Part shown: positions 43,709-52,168 of the stretch, one piece after another
Position numbering within the stretch: the stretch's first letter is position 1
How the letters are laid out: every line of letters starts with the position of its first letter
Notes under the pieces: model-generated
Databases searched by the model: none
Told to the model about the DNA's origin: nothing
What the model saw: the letters and a program-made list of their open reading frames with translations, nothing else
Assembly: GCF_900060185.1 (NCBI RefSeq)
Contig: NZ_FIZY01000011.1
Span: 1 to 64,000 of the forward strand
Origin: Grimontia marina
Lineage (GTDB): Bacteria > Pseudomonadota > Gammaproteobacteria > Enterobacterales > Vibrionaceae
DNA length: 64,000 bases
Direction of reading: 5' to 3'
Program-made: the position numbers and the translations under genes

Positions 43709-45829
43709 ATGACGGATGCTGTAAACAAAGAGCTCGAAAAATTCGAGCTGCCTAATCGCATCGATATTCCCTGGGTGAACCTGACCATTACCGCTCTGGC
43801 GGTAGTACTATCCTGTGTTCACATCTGGTTTAACACCTTATCAACTTGGTCGGAGCTTTGGGTTTCGGCTACCCACTTTGCCGGATTTGCAGTGATCTGC
43901 GCGCTTTGGTTTCCTGCAGCGCATCATCTGAAACATAACAAGATCGCGTTGGTAATAGATCTATGGATTGCTGTCGCGGCGGTTGCTTGCCTGCTCTATA
44001 TCCCTTATGCGGAAGATGCCTTGTATGAGCGTGGCGTAAAGTTTGTGACGAGTGATTGGTTATTCGCAACAATTGCCATTTTAATCGCGATGGAATTGGT
44101 CCGCCGCACCATGGGGTGGTTTATCCCTATGCTCATCGCGGTATGCCTGAGCTATGTGGTGTTGTGGGGGCAGTGGATGCCCGGTGTGTTCCATTTTCCG
44201 GGTTTGAGCTTGGAAACCGTGTTGTACCGAAGCTTCTTCTCGTCTGAGGGCATGTTCGGCCCTATTTCCCGCATCAGCTGGAGTTACGTCTTCATGTTCA
44301 TCCTGTTCGGTGCGTTTCTGGTGCGATCCGGTGTGGGTGACTTTATCGTTCGGTTATCAAAAGCGGCGGCAGGGAAAATCATTGGCGGGCCAGGTTTTAT
44401 TGCGGTATTGGGTTCGGGCTTGATGGGTTCGGTATCTGGATCGAGCGTAGCAAATACTGTCTCGACGGGTGTCATCACGATCCCATTAATGAAAAAAGCG
44501 GGCTTTCCAGCGCGGTTTGCTGCGGGAGTGGAAGCGGCCGCATCCACAGGCGGGCAGTTGATGCCACCAGTCATGGGCGCTGGCGCATTCATCATGGCGT
44601 CTTATACCCAAATCCCTTACGTGGACATCATCGCTGTTTCCTTTATGCCAGCGCTGATCTACTTCCTTTCCGTTGCCTTTTTTGTTCGTATTGAAGCCAA
44701 ACGCAGTAATGTGCAGAAAGTATCGGAAGACGAAGAGTCGGTTCTGGGTGTGCTCATCTCAGGCTGGCACAACCTTATTCCGCTCGCTGTTCTGGTGTTC
44801 TTGCTTATCCAGGGGTTCACACCGACTTATGCTGCGGGCATTTCCATTCTTTCTGTCATTGCAGCCAGTTGGCTCTCGAAAGACAATAAAATGGGGCCCA
44901 GTGCTGTGATTGAAGCATTGGCGTTGGGGGCTAAGAACATGGCGCCGACGGCCATTCTGCTGGTTGGTATTGGTTTGGTGGTTAACGTTATCAGCACGAC
45001 AGGCATTGGTAATACCTTCTCACTGATGATTGATGGCTGGGCAGGCGGTAACCTTCTGGTGATGTTGCTGCTGATCGCGCTGGCTTCTTTGATCCTCGGG
45101 ATGGGTTTGCCAGTGACAGCAGCTTATATTGTGCTTGGTACTTTGTCCGCACCCGCGCTTTATACCTTACTAGCTGAAAACCAGTTGATCGATCTGATTG
45201 TCGCTGGCGAGCTGCCTGAACAAGCGAAAGCCATCTTTATGTTGGCGGGGCCGGAAACCTTTGAATCGCTGAGCGCGGCGATGTCCGTAGAACAAGCCAA
45301 AGAGCTGCTGACGCTGGTGCCACCGGATTTCAAAGAAACGCTGATGGAGCAGGCACTAGGCGTTGAAGCGGTCGGGCTGGCATTGCTCTCTGCGCATCTG
45401 ATTATATTCTGGCTGTCGCAAGACAGTAACGTGACTCCGCCTGTCTGTCTGACAGCTTTCGCTGCTGCGACTATCGCGCGCACGCCACCGATGCGAACGG
45501 GTCTGACTGCATGGAAGATCGCCAAGGGACTTTATATCGTACCAATTCTGATTGCCTACAGCTCGCTGGTAAGTTGGGATTTCACTGAAGTGTTGATGGT
45601 GGGTGTCTTTGCCATTTTCGGTACTTATGCCTTGATTGGCGCGCTGGAAGGGTATCTGGAAGGCGTGTTAAACCCCTTATTGCGATTGGTGTTGGTTGTT
45701 GCTGCGGGTGTCATGGTGTGGCCAGGTTTACCGCTTTGGATGAGGCTGTTAGGTGTTGTTTCATTCCTTGCGCTCTTTATCTTCAGCGGTCGCAAAGTCA
45801 CGATTCAAACCGCTGAGCTTTCCCATTGA
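43709..45829 (+). CDS. TRAP transporter fused permease (DctQ-DctM)
   Basis: 706 residues with about 16-18 hydrophobic helices. The first part corresponds to the small DctQ subunit, and the larger DctM part contains GSGLMGSVSGSSVANTVSTGVITIPLMKKAGFPA and GGQLMPPVMGAGAFIMA, then GMGLPVTAAYIVLG and SNVTPPVCLTAFAAATIA. Fused permeases go with TAXI binding proteins and use a Na+ or proton gradient. GGAG precedes the ATG. The operon ends with a strong terminator. Confidence 0.95.
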   Translation: MTDAVNKELEKFELPNRIDIPWVNLTITALAVVLSCVHIWFNTLSTWSELWVSATHFAGFAVICALWFPAAHHLKHNKIALVIDLWIAVAAVACLLYIPYAEDALYERGVKFVTSDWLFATIAILIAMELVRRTMGWFIPMLIAVCLSYVVLWGQWMPGVFHFPGLSLETVLYRSFFSSEGMFGPISRISWSYVFMFILFGAFLVRSGVGDFIVRLSKAAAGKIIGGPGFIAVLGSGLMGSVSGSSVANTVSTGVITIPLMKKAGFPARFAAGVEAAASTGGQLMPPVMGAGAFIMASYTQIPYVDIIAVSFMPALIYFLSVAFFVRIEAKRSNVQKVSEDEESVLGVLISGWHNLIPLAVLVFLLIQGFTPTYAAGISILSVIAASWLSKDNKMGPSAVIEALALGAKNMAPTAILLVGIGLVVNVISTTGIGNTFSLMIDGWAGGNLLVMLLLIALASLILGMGLPVTAAYIVLGTLSAPALYTLLAENQLIDLIVAGELPEQAKAIFMLAGPETFESLSAAMSVEQAKELLTLVPPDFKETLMEQALGVEAVGLALLSAHLIIFWLSQDSNVTPPVCLTAFAAATIARTPPMRTGLTAWKIAKGLYIVPILIAYSSLVSWDFTEVLMVGVFAIFGTYALIGALEGYLEGVLNPLLRLVLVVAAGVMVWPGLPLWMRLLGVVSFLALFIFSGRKVTIQTAELSH

Positions 45830-45832
45830 TGT

Positions 45833-45870
45833 CATCTGGTCTGGGCTCAGCGCCCAGACCAGATGTTTTT
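45833..45870 (+). terminator. Strong intrinsic terminator of the TRAP operon
   Basis: A perfect 14-bp stem, CATCTGGTCTGGGC (45833-45846) with GCCCAGACCAGATG (45852-45865), five-base loop and TTTTT tail, 4 bp after the permease stop. Confidence 0.95.
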
Positions 45871-45948
45871 ATCCGCTTTCCCAAATCCTGACACTATTTG
45901 TTAGTCGCTTTTGTTCATGATTATTTTAGGTTCGCATTTAGGGTAAGC

Positions 45949-46386
45949 ATGAAAAATCATCTGTTTTTAGTCTTATGCATTATGTCGATTCTACCTACGC
46001 TCCCGCTTTTTGGTACATTGGCGAATGCCGCAACCTCTTCGCTGCCGGGCGCGCGCGTCTTTTTTCTCACCCCACAAGATGGTGATGTTGTTCCTCAGAC
46101 GTTTACCGTTAAGTTCGGATTGGAAGGTATGCGTTTGGCGAAAGCGGGCGAGAAAACCCCTAATTCAGGGCATCACCACTTATTGATCGACATCGACTCG
46201 CTGGTAGATTTTTCGCTACCCTTACCGGCAACGAACAACATCCTGCATTTTGGTGGTGGGCAAACTGAGACCCAATTAACGCTGCCTACGGGTAAGCATA
46301 CGCTGCAGTTACTCCTTGGTGACTACCTGCATATACCGCATGTAAAACCTGTTATCTCCCAGAAAATCACAATTTTGGTTAGATAA
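45949..46386 (+). CDS. DUF4399 secreted protein
   Basis: 145 residues from ATG 45949, giving a signal peptide ending near LANAATS; a frame upstream to 45898 has no ribosome binding site. The mature domain has GARVFFLTPQDGDVVPQTFTVKFGLEGM, a His-rich HHLLIDID, then HFGGGQTETQLTLPTGKHTLQLLLGD, the DUF4399 pattern (a small Ig-like fold). The His-rich loop could bind metal; function unknown. It follows the TRAP terminator, so it is probably independently transcribed. Confidence 0.85.
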   Translation: MKNHLFLVLCIMSILPTLPLFGTLANAATSSLPGARVFFLTPQDGDVVPQTFTVKFGLEGMRLAKAGEKTPNSGHHHLLIDIDSLVDFSLPLPATNNILHFGGGQTETQLTLPTGKHTLQLLLGDYLHIPHVKPVISQKITILVR

Positions 46387-46476
46387 ATAGCATTGAAGCT
46401 ATCGTTTTTATTTAACCTATTGTGATTATTTGATTTTTAGGGTTGTAAAAGCAAGAAGCCTGAAATACGGCGAGGA

Positions 46477-46506
46477 TAACAAACGCGCCTAAGCAGCGCG
46501 TTGTTA
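46477..46506 (+). terminator. Probable terminator after the DUF4399 gene
   Basis: TAACAAACGCGC (46477-46488) pairs with GCGCGTTGTTA (46496-46506) with one bulge; a short T-run follows. It separates convergent genes. Confidence 0.65.
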
Positions 46507-46531
46507 CTGTTTTGTGAGTCAAATCGGGAAA

Positions 46532-47542
46532 TTAGGGTGTTGTACCCGGATGAATCAGGCGAATTACCAGCGAGCCCGCTGCACGCATAGATTCTACATT
46601 GTGGCTGAGTACCACACCCCCTTCCGGCGCGTGATACCGATGTTCTACTTCACCGAAACTGTCGTATTGAATGGCCAGAAGCTGATCTTTTTCAACTGTC
46701 TGCATCAACTCAACTTGAGGGATAATGAAGCCACCCTGAACAGCGCGAATGCTGGTGACCTTGGCGCTTTCAATTGCAGGCTTAACCTCTGCAAATTCGT
46801 CATCAATCAAACCGTGTAATGTGAATATATTGAATACACCACGAACAGTGCGTTTCACCATTTCCATATCGGTGTAACGACCTACACCAGCTTCAACCGT
46901 GATGCTTGGGATACCGCTCTGATTCCAAACGGTTTCCAAAATTCCCGGCTCGCCTGGGTCGTCCAGAATAGCGTCTGGATTCATTCGGCGCGCCATGTTC
47001 ACAGAATCATCCAGGCGGAAATCAGCGAATACATAAAGCGGATAACAGCTCCCTGATGTTTGTGTGTGAAGGTCAATCGCCAAATCAGCATTTGGATGAA
47101 GGAGGTTACGCCAAATGGGATCAAGGTAACGTTGTGGCTCGTTGCCGTGTGCATTCCCCGGGAAATGGCGGTTCAGGTTGCCACAGGATACATCTGGGTC
47201 AGAGGATAAGAAATCTCGGCTGCGGTGCAGCATACCACTTAAGTTGATGGTAGGAATAATAGTCACACAACCTTTCAGCACTTTTCCACGAAGACCACGC
47301 GCAATGGCCTGTGCCGACAGTACACCATTGTATTCATCACCGTGAACACCTGCGGTGATGACGATGTTTTTGCCCGGTTCAGAGCCTTTGAAAACCCAGA
47401 CCGGAAGATGTTGCCACTGTGCCAAGGCATCGGTTGCCGTGCGGAACCAAAACTTGTGTTCTCCTTCATCCAGCTGGCTCACGTCTAGTGATGAGATCAC
47501 TGACAAACCGTCGATTTTGTTTCCTTCAATACACTTCGTCAT
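46532..47542 (-). CDS. Succinylglutamate desuccinylase/aspartoacylase family zinc hydrolase (M14-like)
   Basis: 336 residues. Zinc ligands are visible in GVHGDEYNG (HxxE, about residues 67-75) and in AIDLHTQTSG (His near 155); ITVEAGVGRYTD holds the catalytic Glu region. A C-terminal beta domain (VQGGFIIPQVELMQTV, AIQYDSFGEVEHRYHAPEGG) resembles that of the ectoine/N-acyl amino-acid deacylase branch. It hydrolyses an N-acylated amino acid or similar amide. It stands alone; substrate cannot be told. Confidence 0.9.
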   Translation of the reverse strand: MTKCIEGNKIDGLSVISSLDVSQLDEGEHKFWFRTATDALAQWQHLPVWVFKGSEPGKNIVITAGVHGDEYNGVLSAQAIARGLRGKVLKGCVTIIPTINLSGMLHRSRDFLSSDPDVSCGNLNRHFPGNAHGNEPQRYLDPIWRNLLHPNADLAIDLHTQTSGSCYPLYVFADFRLDDSVNMARRMNPDAILDDPGEPGILETVWNQSGIPSITVEAGVGRYTDMEMVKRTVRGVFNIFTLHGLIDDEFAEVKPAIESAKVTSIRAVQGGFIIPQVELMQTVEKDQLLAIQYDSFGEVEHRYHAPEGGVVLSHNVESMRAAGSLVIRLIHPGTTP

Positions 47543-47587
47543 TACGTCATTTCTTATTTTTAAGAATTTTGTGGGTCGTTAAAACTC

Positions 47588-47616
47588 AAAAAAGGCGAGA
47601 TTATCATCCCGCCTTT
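47588..47616 (-). terminator. Terminator for the EamA/small-ORF transcript
   Basis: On the minus strand AAAGGCG...CGCCTTT (ends 47616-47610 and 47597-47591) is followed by TTT. It lies 24 bp after the stop of the 33-codon frame and downstream of the EamA gene. Confidence 0.75.
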
Positions 47617-47639
47617 ATTCATGTCGTCAATGCTTCAGC

Positions 47640-47741
47640 TTACTTGAAGCTAGTAAGATGTGCACTCACAACTGTGATACTTGAGATGACAAAAAGTAAA
47701 AGCATAAAACGCCAGACAAACTTCGCCCAATTCCCCTGCAT
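47640..47741 (-). CDS. Candidate 33-aa small membrane protein
   Basis: ATG 47741 opens a 33-codon frame beginning MQGNWAKFVWRF and continuing MLLLFVISSITVVSA, one clear transmembrane helix flanked by basic residues, ending at TAA 47640. A terminator follows 24 bp later, so the frame sits at the end of a transcript where a gene would be expected. GGAAC lies just upstream, a weak ribosome binding site. Too short for homology by eye. Confidence 0.45.
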   Translation of the reverse strand: MQGNWAKFVWRFMLLLFVISSITVVSAHLTSFK

Positions 47742-47780
47742 GTTCCATAGCCATTATGCGCTGGTGATAGAATATAGCTA

Positions 47781-48653
47781 TCAATGCAGTAATTTAGGCG
47801 CTCTTATGACCAGAAAGACGGCGAGAGCACAAACAGCGAAGCCAACAATGGTGGCGGTAGAAAAAGCTTCATCAAAGAAGAGCCAGCCCTGAATAGCTGT
47901 GACTGGCGGAACAAGATAGATTAAAGAGGTGACCTTCGACGCTTCGCCATGTCGAACCATATAGAGATAGAGCAAGACAGCGGTAACGGAAAGTGCCAGT
48001 ACAAGCCAAGCCATCGCCAAGGTGAATGTGATTGACCAAGTGACATCAAAGCCTTCGTATAACCATGCGAAAGGCAGAAAGAAAGCACCTGCTGCTATGT
48101 ACTGCCACATCGCGCAAGAGACGAGATCCACCCCTTTGCAATAGCGCTTTTGATAGAGAGTGCCAAGTGTTATCCCCGCAAGCGCGGAGATAACAAAGAG
48201 GTAGGCATAGAAAGGCTCAGCATCCGCTCCCCATGTCATTTTTCCTTTCACGACTAATGCAATCCCGGCGATTCCTGCGACTAAACCTAGCCATTGGCTT
48301 GAACTTAGCTTCTCATTAGAGAACTTGATGACCAGTAATGCGGTGAGAATAGGTTGGAAGCCGACCAGCAGTGATGACAAGCCTGCTGGCATTCCAAATC
48401 CAATGGCCGCGAAGACTCCACCGAGATAGAGGCCGTGAATTAAAAGTCCTGATACTAAAACGTGGAATAGAAGTTTGCCCTTTGGCATGACTGGTTTCAT
48501 TACGCCCAGAATCACGACAAACACCAAGACATTCAAAACCATGCGGATAAATAGGAAAGTGGCAGCATCCGCATACGGAAGGCCAAATTTGGCACCGATA
48601 AAGCCTGTGCTCCAAAGCAGGACAAAGACAAAGGGAATGGCGCTTTTCAGCAT
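47781..48653 (-). CDS. DMT superfamily EamA-type transporter
   Basis: 290 residues, ten hydrophobic helices arranged as two EamA repeats: FVFVLLWSTGFIGAKFGLPYADAATFLFIRM at the start and GTLYQKRYCKGVDLVSCAMWQYIAAGAFFLP in the second repeat. These are inner-membrane exporters of metabolites such as amino acids. It has no co-directional close neighbour except the small frame 39 bp downstream. Confidence 0.92.
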   Translation of the reverse strand: MLKSAIPFVFVLLWSTGFIGAKFGLPYADAATFLFIRMVLNVLVFVVILGVMKPVMPKGKLLFHVLVSGLLIHGLYLGGVFAAIGFGMPAGLSSLLVGFQPILTALLVIKFSNEKLSSSQWLGLVAGIAGIALVVKGKMTWGADAEPFYAYLFVISALAGITLGTLYQKRYCKGVDLVSCAMWQYIAAGAFFLPFAWLYEGFDVTWSITFTLAMAWLVLALSVTAVLLYLYMVRHGEASKVTSLIYLVPPVTAIQGWLFFDEAFSTATIVGFAVCALAVFLVIRAPKLLH

Positions 48654-48785
48654 GGTGCAGCAATCCTTGCGCGATGAAAGTGAGTCGAGAAGTGATTAAA
48701 ACGCAATCAGTGTGCGACAACAAGGAAAATGACTGCGTCCAAAAGGCTATGAATTCATATGAGTAAGTGGGTAAGTGTACGAACG

Positions 48786-48812
48786 AAGAAAAAGCCCACA
48801 GATGTGAGCTTT
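48786..48812 (-). terminator. Terminator of the DUF1826 gene
   Basis: Minus strand AAAGCTCACA / TGTGGGCTTT (48812-48791) with one mismatch, followed by TTTTTC. It begins 19 bp after the gene end. Confidence 0.75.
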
Positions 48813-48830
48813 ATGCGTTGGAACGAGAGG

Positions 48831-49484
48831 TTAAGACAACCAATCCAGACTGAGTAGTAATCGTGAGGCACTTCCGGGATCGGGAGAGCGATGAACAATA
48901 CCGCGGCCTTCATTGCCGACCCAGGCTTCACCTTTCAATATCGCTACGGCACCGGTAGGGATTTCTTTGATACCAGAAGGGGCGACAGATTGTTCTGGTA
49001 ATTGCCCCGGTGAGCTAGAACGCTCAACGTTACTCTCATCAATCCATTCCGTACCACGACCAGAGTATGTCACCAGCAATCTGGCTGGGACACGGTCAAT
49101 ATGGAAACGCTGGCACATGGTTGTATCCAACACCTGAAGGCGAACGCCTAACGCGTCGGGTTCGAAAAGGCATCGATACATTTCGACCACATCTTCCACA
49201 TCCGCTAACCAGCTTTCTATGCCTTTAAGTTCCAACGCCCATTTAGGCAGAAGTTCCCAGATAGACAGTGAATTTTCGAGAGCGACAAAGCGGTTGTATT
49301 TGCCTACCCGTGCAGCGAACTGGTCGGCAAACTCTCTGCAATCTTGCGAAAGCTCGCGCTGCCAGACGGTAAGATTCACGTCTTCACGGAATATTTCGGT
49401 TAGGCATTCTGGGTGGGTATTCTGAACCGTCACTGGCCGGGTGACTGTTTCGATTTCCGCTATCATGGACAGTCTCAAAGTCAT
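48831..49484 (-). CDS. DUF1826 protein, predicted zinc-starvation (Zur) regulon member
   Basis: 217 residues matching DUF1826: LTVWQRELSQDCREFADQFA near the start, CQRFHIDRVPARLLVTYSGRGTEWIDE in the middle (a cupin/dioxygenase-like His-Asp region) and AVAILKGEAWVGNEGRGIVHRSP near the end. The family is typically found beside zinc-related COG0523 GTPases and Zur boxes. Here a near-perfect Zur operator lies 14 bp upstream of ATG 49484. A second ATG (MIAEIE, 49466) is possible. No COG0523 gene is adjacent; it is monocistronic with its own terminator. Confidence 0.85.
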   Translation of the reverse strand: MTLRLSMIAEIETVTRPVTVQNTHPECLTEIFREDVNLTVWQRELSQDCREFADQFAARVGKYNRFVALENSLSIWELLPKWALELKGIESWLADVEDVVEMYRCLFEPDALGVRLQVLDTTMCQRFHIDRVPARLLVTYSGRGTEWIDESNVERSSSPGQLPEQSVAPSGIKEIPTGAVAILKGEAWVGNEGRGIVHRSPDPGSASRLLLSLDWLS

Positions 49485-49497
49485 TCTTTATTTGAAA

Positions 49498-49512
49498 TGT
49501 TATAATATAACA
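49498..49512. promoter_or_regulatory. Zur box upstream of the DUF1826 gene
   Basis: TGTTATAATATAACA is a perfect palindrome around a central base, within GAAATGTTATAATATAACA, the gammaproteobacterial Zur consensus (GAAATGTTATANTATAACATTTC). It lies where a promoter for the minus-strand gene would be. Confidence 0.88.
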
Positions 49513-49762
49513 AAATCATGACTGAGACTGTTTAGCGACGGCTACCTAAAACCTATTACGAACGCGGTTTAGCAATTTCTGTCCTGTCCACAGTCCGATT
49601 TTGATAGCTTGAATCTTCGGCAGGTCTGCTTGAGAGGTCACTCGCTAAGCAATCTCTTGTTTCTGAAGCCAACTCTGGCTTTTGATACCTTCGCCGAAAG
49701 CTTGAAAGTTGCCCGCAATCTGCGTGTTTCTGGAGAGATGATCTGAAGGGGAGCAAGAGAAC

Positions 49763-50149
49763 ATGAAAAGTTTGGGGCTGATTTATTTTCATCTGGTAAC
49801 GGCAGTACTGTCATTTTTGCTCGGAACCTATTTGCTTGCCAGAAGAAAAGGTAGCCCGCTGCATAAACAGCTCGGAAAGATATATATGCTGCTCATGATA
49901 GCGACCGCTATCTCAACACTATTTATCCCAGCGCAAGTGGGGCCTCAGGTGTTCTATCACTTTGGCTATATTCATATCCTCAATATTGTCACCCTCTACA
50001 CCGTACCTGAGTCCTTCATTGCAATTAGAAAGGGTAATGTGAAAAAACATCAGCAAAGCATGGTGATCTTGTACGTTTTGGCGCTATTGGTCGCGGGTGC
50101 ATTTGCGTTTACGCCGGGAAGATTACTGCATACTTGGCTGTTTGCTTAG
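49763..50149 (+). CDS. DUF2306-like small membrane protein
   Basis: 128 residues, four hydrophobic helices: IYFHLVTAVLSFLLGTYLLARRKGSPLHKQLGKIYMLLM, then FGYIHILNIVTLYTVPESFIAIRKGNVKKHQQSM, the family pattern with conserved His residues in HKQLGK and KKHQQ. These proteins are uncharacterised; the histidines have led to suggestions of haem or metal binding in related families, not shown. GGGAGCAAGAGAAC precedes the ATG. It ends at a bidirectional terminator. Confidence 0.8.
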   Translation: MKSLGLIYFHLVTAVLSFLLGTYLLARRKGSPLHKQLGKIYMLLMIATAISTLFIPAQVGPQVFYHFGYIHILNIVTLYTVPESFIAIRKGNVKKHQQSMVILYVLALLVAGAFAFTPGRLLHTWLFA

Positions 50150-50164
50150 TCGGGTCGAGTAATA

Positions 50165-50190
50165 AAAAAGGCTGCTTGGCAGCCGTTTTT
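50165..50190. terminator. Bidirectional terminator
   Basis: GGCTGC (50170-50175), loop TTG, GCAGCC (50179-50184), with an A-run before and GTTTTTATT after, between convergent genes. Confidence 0.9.
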
Positions 50191-50194
50191 ATTA

Positions 50195-50923
50195 TCAAAA
50201 TTTATAGATAGCCCCAAGGCTGAACTCCCAACCCAAATCATTTTGTACAAGGGGGCTGTCTATATCATGGTGCTCAAGTGCAACTGCAGAAATGGCTAGC
50301 CAGTTTTCAGAAAAATCATAAAGGGCTATCACGCCGCCTTTGTACACCCAGGTTTCGTCAGCGTTAAATTCAGCCAAGCCTGAAGCCGAAGACTCTTGGG
50401 CTGAGACGGAATACAGGTGTCGGGAAAGTTTCTTATCGCGATAATCTATTTCCACATAAGGTGACAAAACAAAATCAGTGATAGGGGTATCAAACGCGCG
50501 GCCGAAATGAAGTTGGATTTCATAGCCATTTTGCTCGTTGGTGACATCGAGAAGATAAGTGAGTCGCGCGCCAACAGTACCTAATGTGATACCGAGTTCG
50601 CCATTGCTATCTCGATTGTTTATCCCTGAAGGAATGTCATTAAAGTCCTCAGAAACTTCAGCAAAGCGAAGGTTACCGGAAAGGCCAATAAACGGGATAG
50701 GGTTGTAAGTGAAAAGACTGCCATCAATAAAGCCATGCTCACTATTGTAAAACAGGTATGGTTCAACCCCAGCCTTTGTGCCTTGATGTGAAAAGACCGA
50801 TTTCCCAATGGCAAGTCCGGCACCGATAAAACCAAAATCCTTGTATTTATCCTGCGCTAAAGCTGGTGCTGTAGCGACAGACAGCAAAAAGGGGGACATG
50901 ATAGATATGACGTATTTTCTCAT
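50195..50923 (-). CDS. MipA/OmpV family outer membrane protein
   Basis: 242 residues with a signal peptide (SPFLLSVATAPALAQ). GFIGAGLAIGKSVFSHQGTKAGVEPYLFYNSEHGFIDGS is the start of the MipA/OmpV barrel, and GWEFSLGAIYKF with terminal Phe is the outer-membrane insertion signal. MipA interacts with murein enzymes in E. coli; OmpV is an abundant Vibrio outer-membrane protein. AAAGGAGAGCTGTA precedes the ATG. Monocistronic. Confidence 0.88.
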   Translation of the reverse strand: MRKYVISIMSPFLLSVATAPALAQDKYKDFGFIGAGLAIGKSVFSHQGTKAGVEPYLFYNSEHGFIDGSLFTYNPIPFIGLSGNLRFAEVSEDFNDIPSGINNRDSNGELGITLGTVGARLTYLLDVTNEQNGYEIQLHFGRAFDTPITDFVLSPYVEIDYRDKKLSRHLYSVSAQESSASGLAEFNADETWVYKGGVIALYDFSENWLAISAVALEHHDIDSPLVQNDLGWEFSLGAIYKF

Positions 50924-50973
50924 TACAGCTCTCCTTTCTATGAAAAAGAAGAACCGTAATGATGGCGATTTAT

Positions 50974-50992
50974 TTCAGGTTGTTTAGGTATA
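50974..50992. repeat. Fragment of the palindromic repeat (one end only)
   Basis: TTCAGGTTGTTTAGGTATA matches the right terminus of R4 with one change; no left end is nearby. It is a relic copy upstream of the MipA gene. Confidence 0.6.
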
Positions 50993-51071
50993 AAAAGAAC
51001 TTAGCCTTGCCGATTGCCTTATATCAGTCTTTCGATGTGATTAGATTTGTTTGAAAAGCTAACCTGAAAGT

Positions 51072-51269
51072 CTATGCCTCTGACATTTCAGACAGGGATT
51101 TTTTCAGCGAGCGGGCTTTGTTAAGTTCAATTTTATAGGCAGCCAGCAGAGTAGAAAGATCGCTCACCTTTACTGTGCAGTTGCCTTCGTTGTCCATCGA
51201 GTTAAGGACGTCGTTATTAAGTCTAGCGAGTGCATCACGCATCGCTGGTGTATCAGTTGTAATAGGCAT
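51072..51269 (-). CDS. Hypothetical protein (65 aa)
   Basis: A 65-codon frame from ATG 51269. The product begins MPITTDTPAMRDALARLN and ends in a Lys/Ser-rich helix (KARSLKKSLSEMSEA); it looks mostly alpha-helical, soluble and possibly coiled-coil. No family is recognised. The upstream sequence has no strong ribosome binding site. It stands alone between MipA and the lipocalin gene. Existence is moderately supported by amino-acid composition. Confidence 0.5.
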   Translation of the reverse strand: MPITTDTPAMRDALARLNNDVLNSMDNEGNCTVKVSDLSTLLAAYKIELNKARSLKKSLSEMSEA

Positions 51270-51579
51270 GTTTGTTGACTTTTTTGTTATTAGTGCGGGC
51301 TTATTAAATCAGAAAGCGAAATAGGGAAACAATCCGGTTTTCAAACGGATTGCTTCAGTAAGTCGAAGTGTAGTGCTTGGATTCATGAGCGGCAGGGGCG
51401 TGACGGAAATTAACCAGAATATTAGACTAGCCACTCAATTGTAATGAAATTAGACGCTTAACGTTACTTTAAGAGGCTGTCTATCGAGGTTCCTATATAG
51501 GAGGGCCAGTCAAAAAAGGTACATGGTTTGGTTTTTGGCATGCCACACTTTTGCGAGCGATATCGATAAATCGTGCTGT
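51270..51579. other. Intergenic stretch without recognisable feature
   Basis: About 310 bp between the 65-codon frame and the lipocalin gene. No frame, hairpin or box that I can support. Confidence 0.5.
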
Positions 51580-52098
51580 TCACTCACTATGAATCGGGTA
51601 AATCAGCTCGCCAGTATCGAATCCTCGGGAGTTGGCGGCTTCAATAAATTGTTGAATCACTTCTTCTGAAACTTTAGGTGTTCTCGCCAGCAACCAGAGA
51701 TAGTTGGTATTGAAGCCAGACACAAAAGCGTAGTCGTAGTTTTCTCCCAACTTGAAGACTACATACGACGAATAGAAGGGGCCAAAAAAGGATACCTTAA
51801 GGTGGGCGACATCACGGTCACCAACGAAGTATGCACGGCCTAAAGCTTCACTCCACTCTTTATCTTCATTGTTGTAACCGCGGTTGATAACGTTGATGCC
51901 ACCATCTTCTCGCAGCGTATACTCCGCTGAAACGGAAGAAAGGCCGCGTTCGAAAGAGTGGTCGAGTCTTGCGATTTCATACCATTTTCCTAGGTAGCGT
52001 TGTTCGTCAAATCCGGTTACAGGCTCTACGCCTTCTGGAATAGATTGACAGGCAGTAAGGCCAAGAAGGGAGGCCGCAATCAAGAGCGCTTTAAACAT
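51580..52098 (-). CDS. blc: Outer membrane lipoprotein Blc (bacterial lipocalin)
   Basis: 172 residues from ATG 52098 (AGAAGA upstream). Lipobox LTAC, then the lipocalin signature YLGKWYEIARLDHSFERG, SAEYTLREDGGINVINRGYN and, near the end, YLWLLARTPKVSEEVIQQFIE. Blc is anchored in the outer membrane, binds fatty acids or lysophospholipids and is often stationary-phase induced. Single gene. Confidence 0.95.
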   Translation of the reverse strand: MFKALLIAASLLGLTACQSIPEGVEPVTGFDEQRYLGKWYEIARLDHSFERGLSSVSAEYTLREDGGINVINRGYNNEDKEWSEALGRAYFVGDRDVAHLKVSFFGPFYSSYVVFKLGENYDYAFVSGFNTNYLWLLARTPKVSEEVIQQFIEAANSRGFDTGELIYPIHSE

Positions 52099-52168
52099 AA
52101 GCAAAAGTCTTCTTTTTATTGTGAATTGGACTTAGGTACGGTGCCAAAAGTCTTGTAGGTCATTTCAT

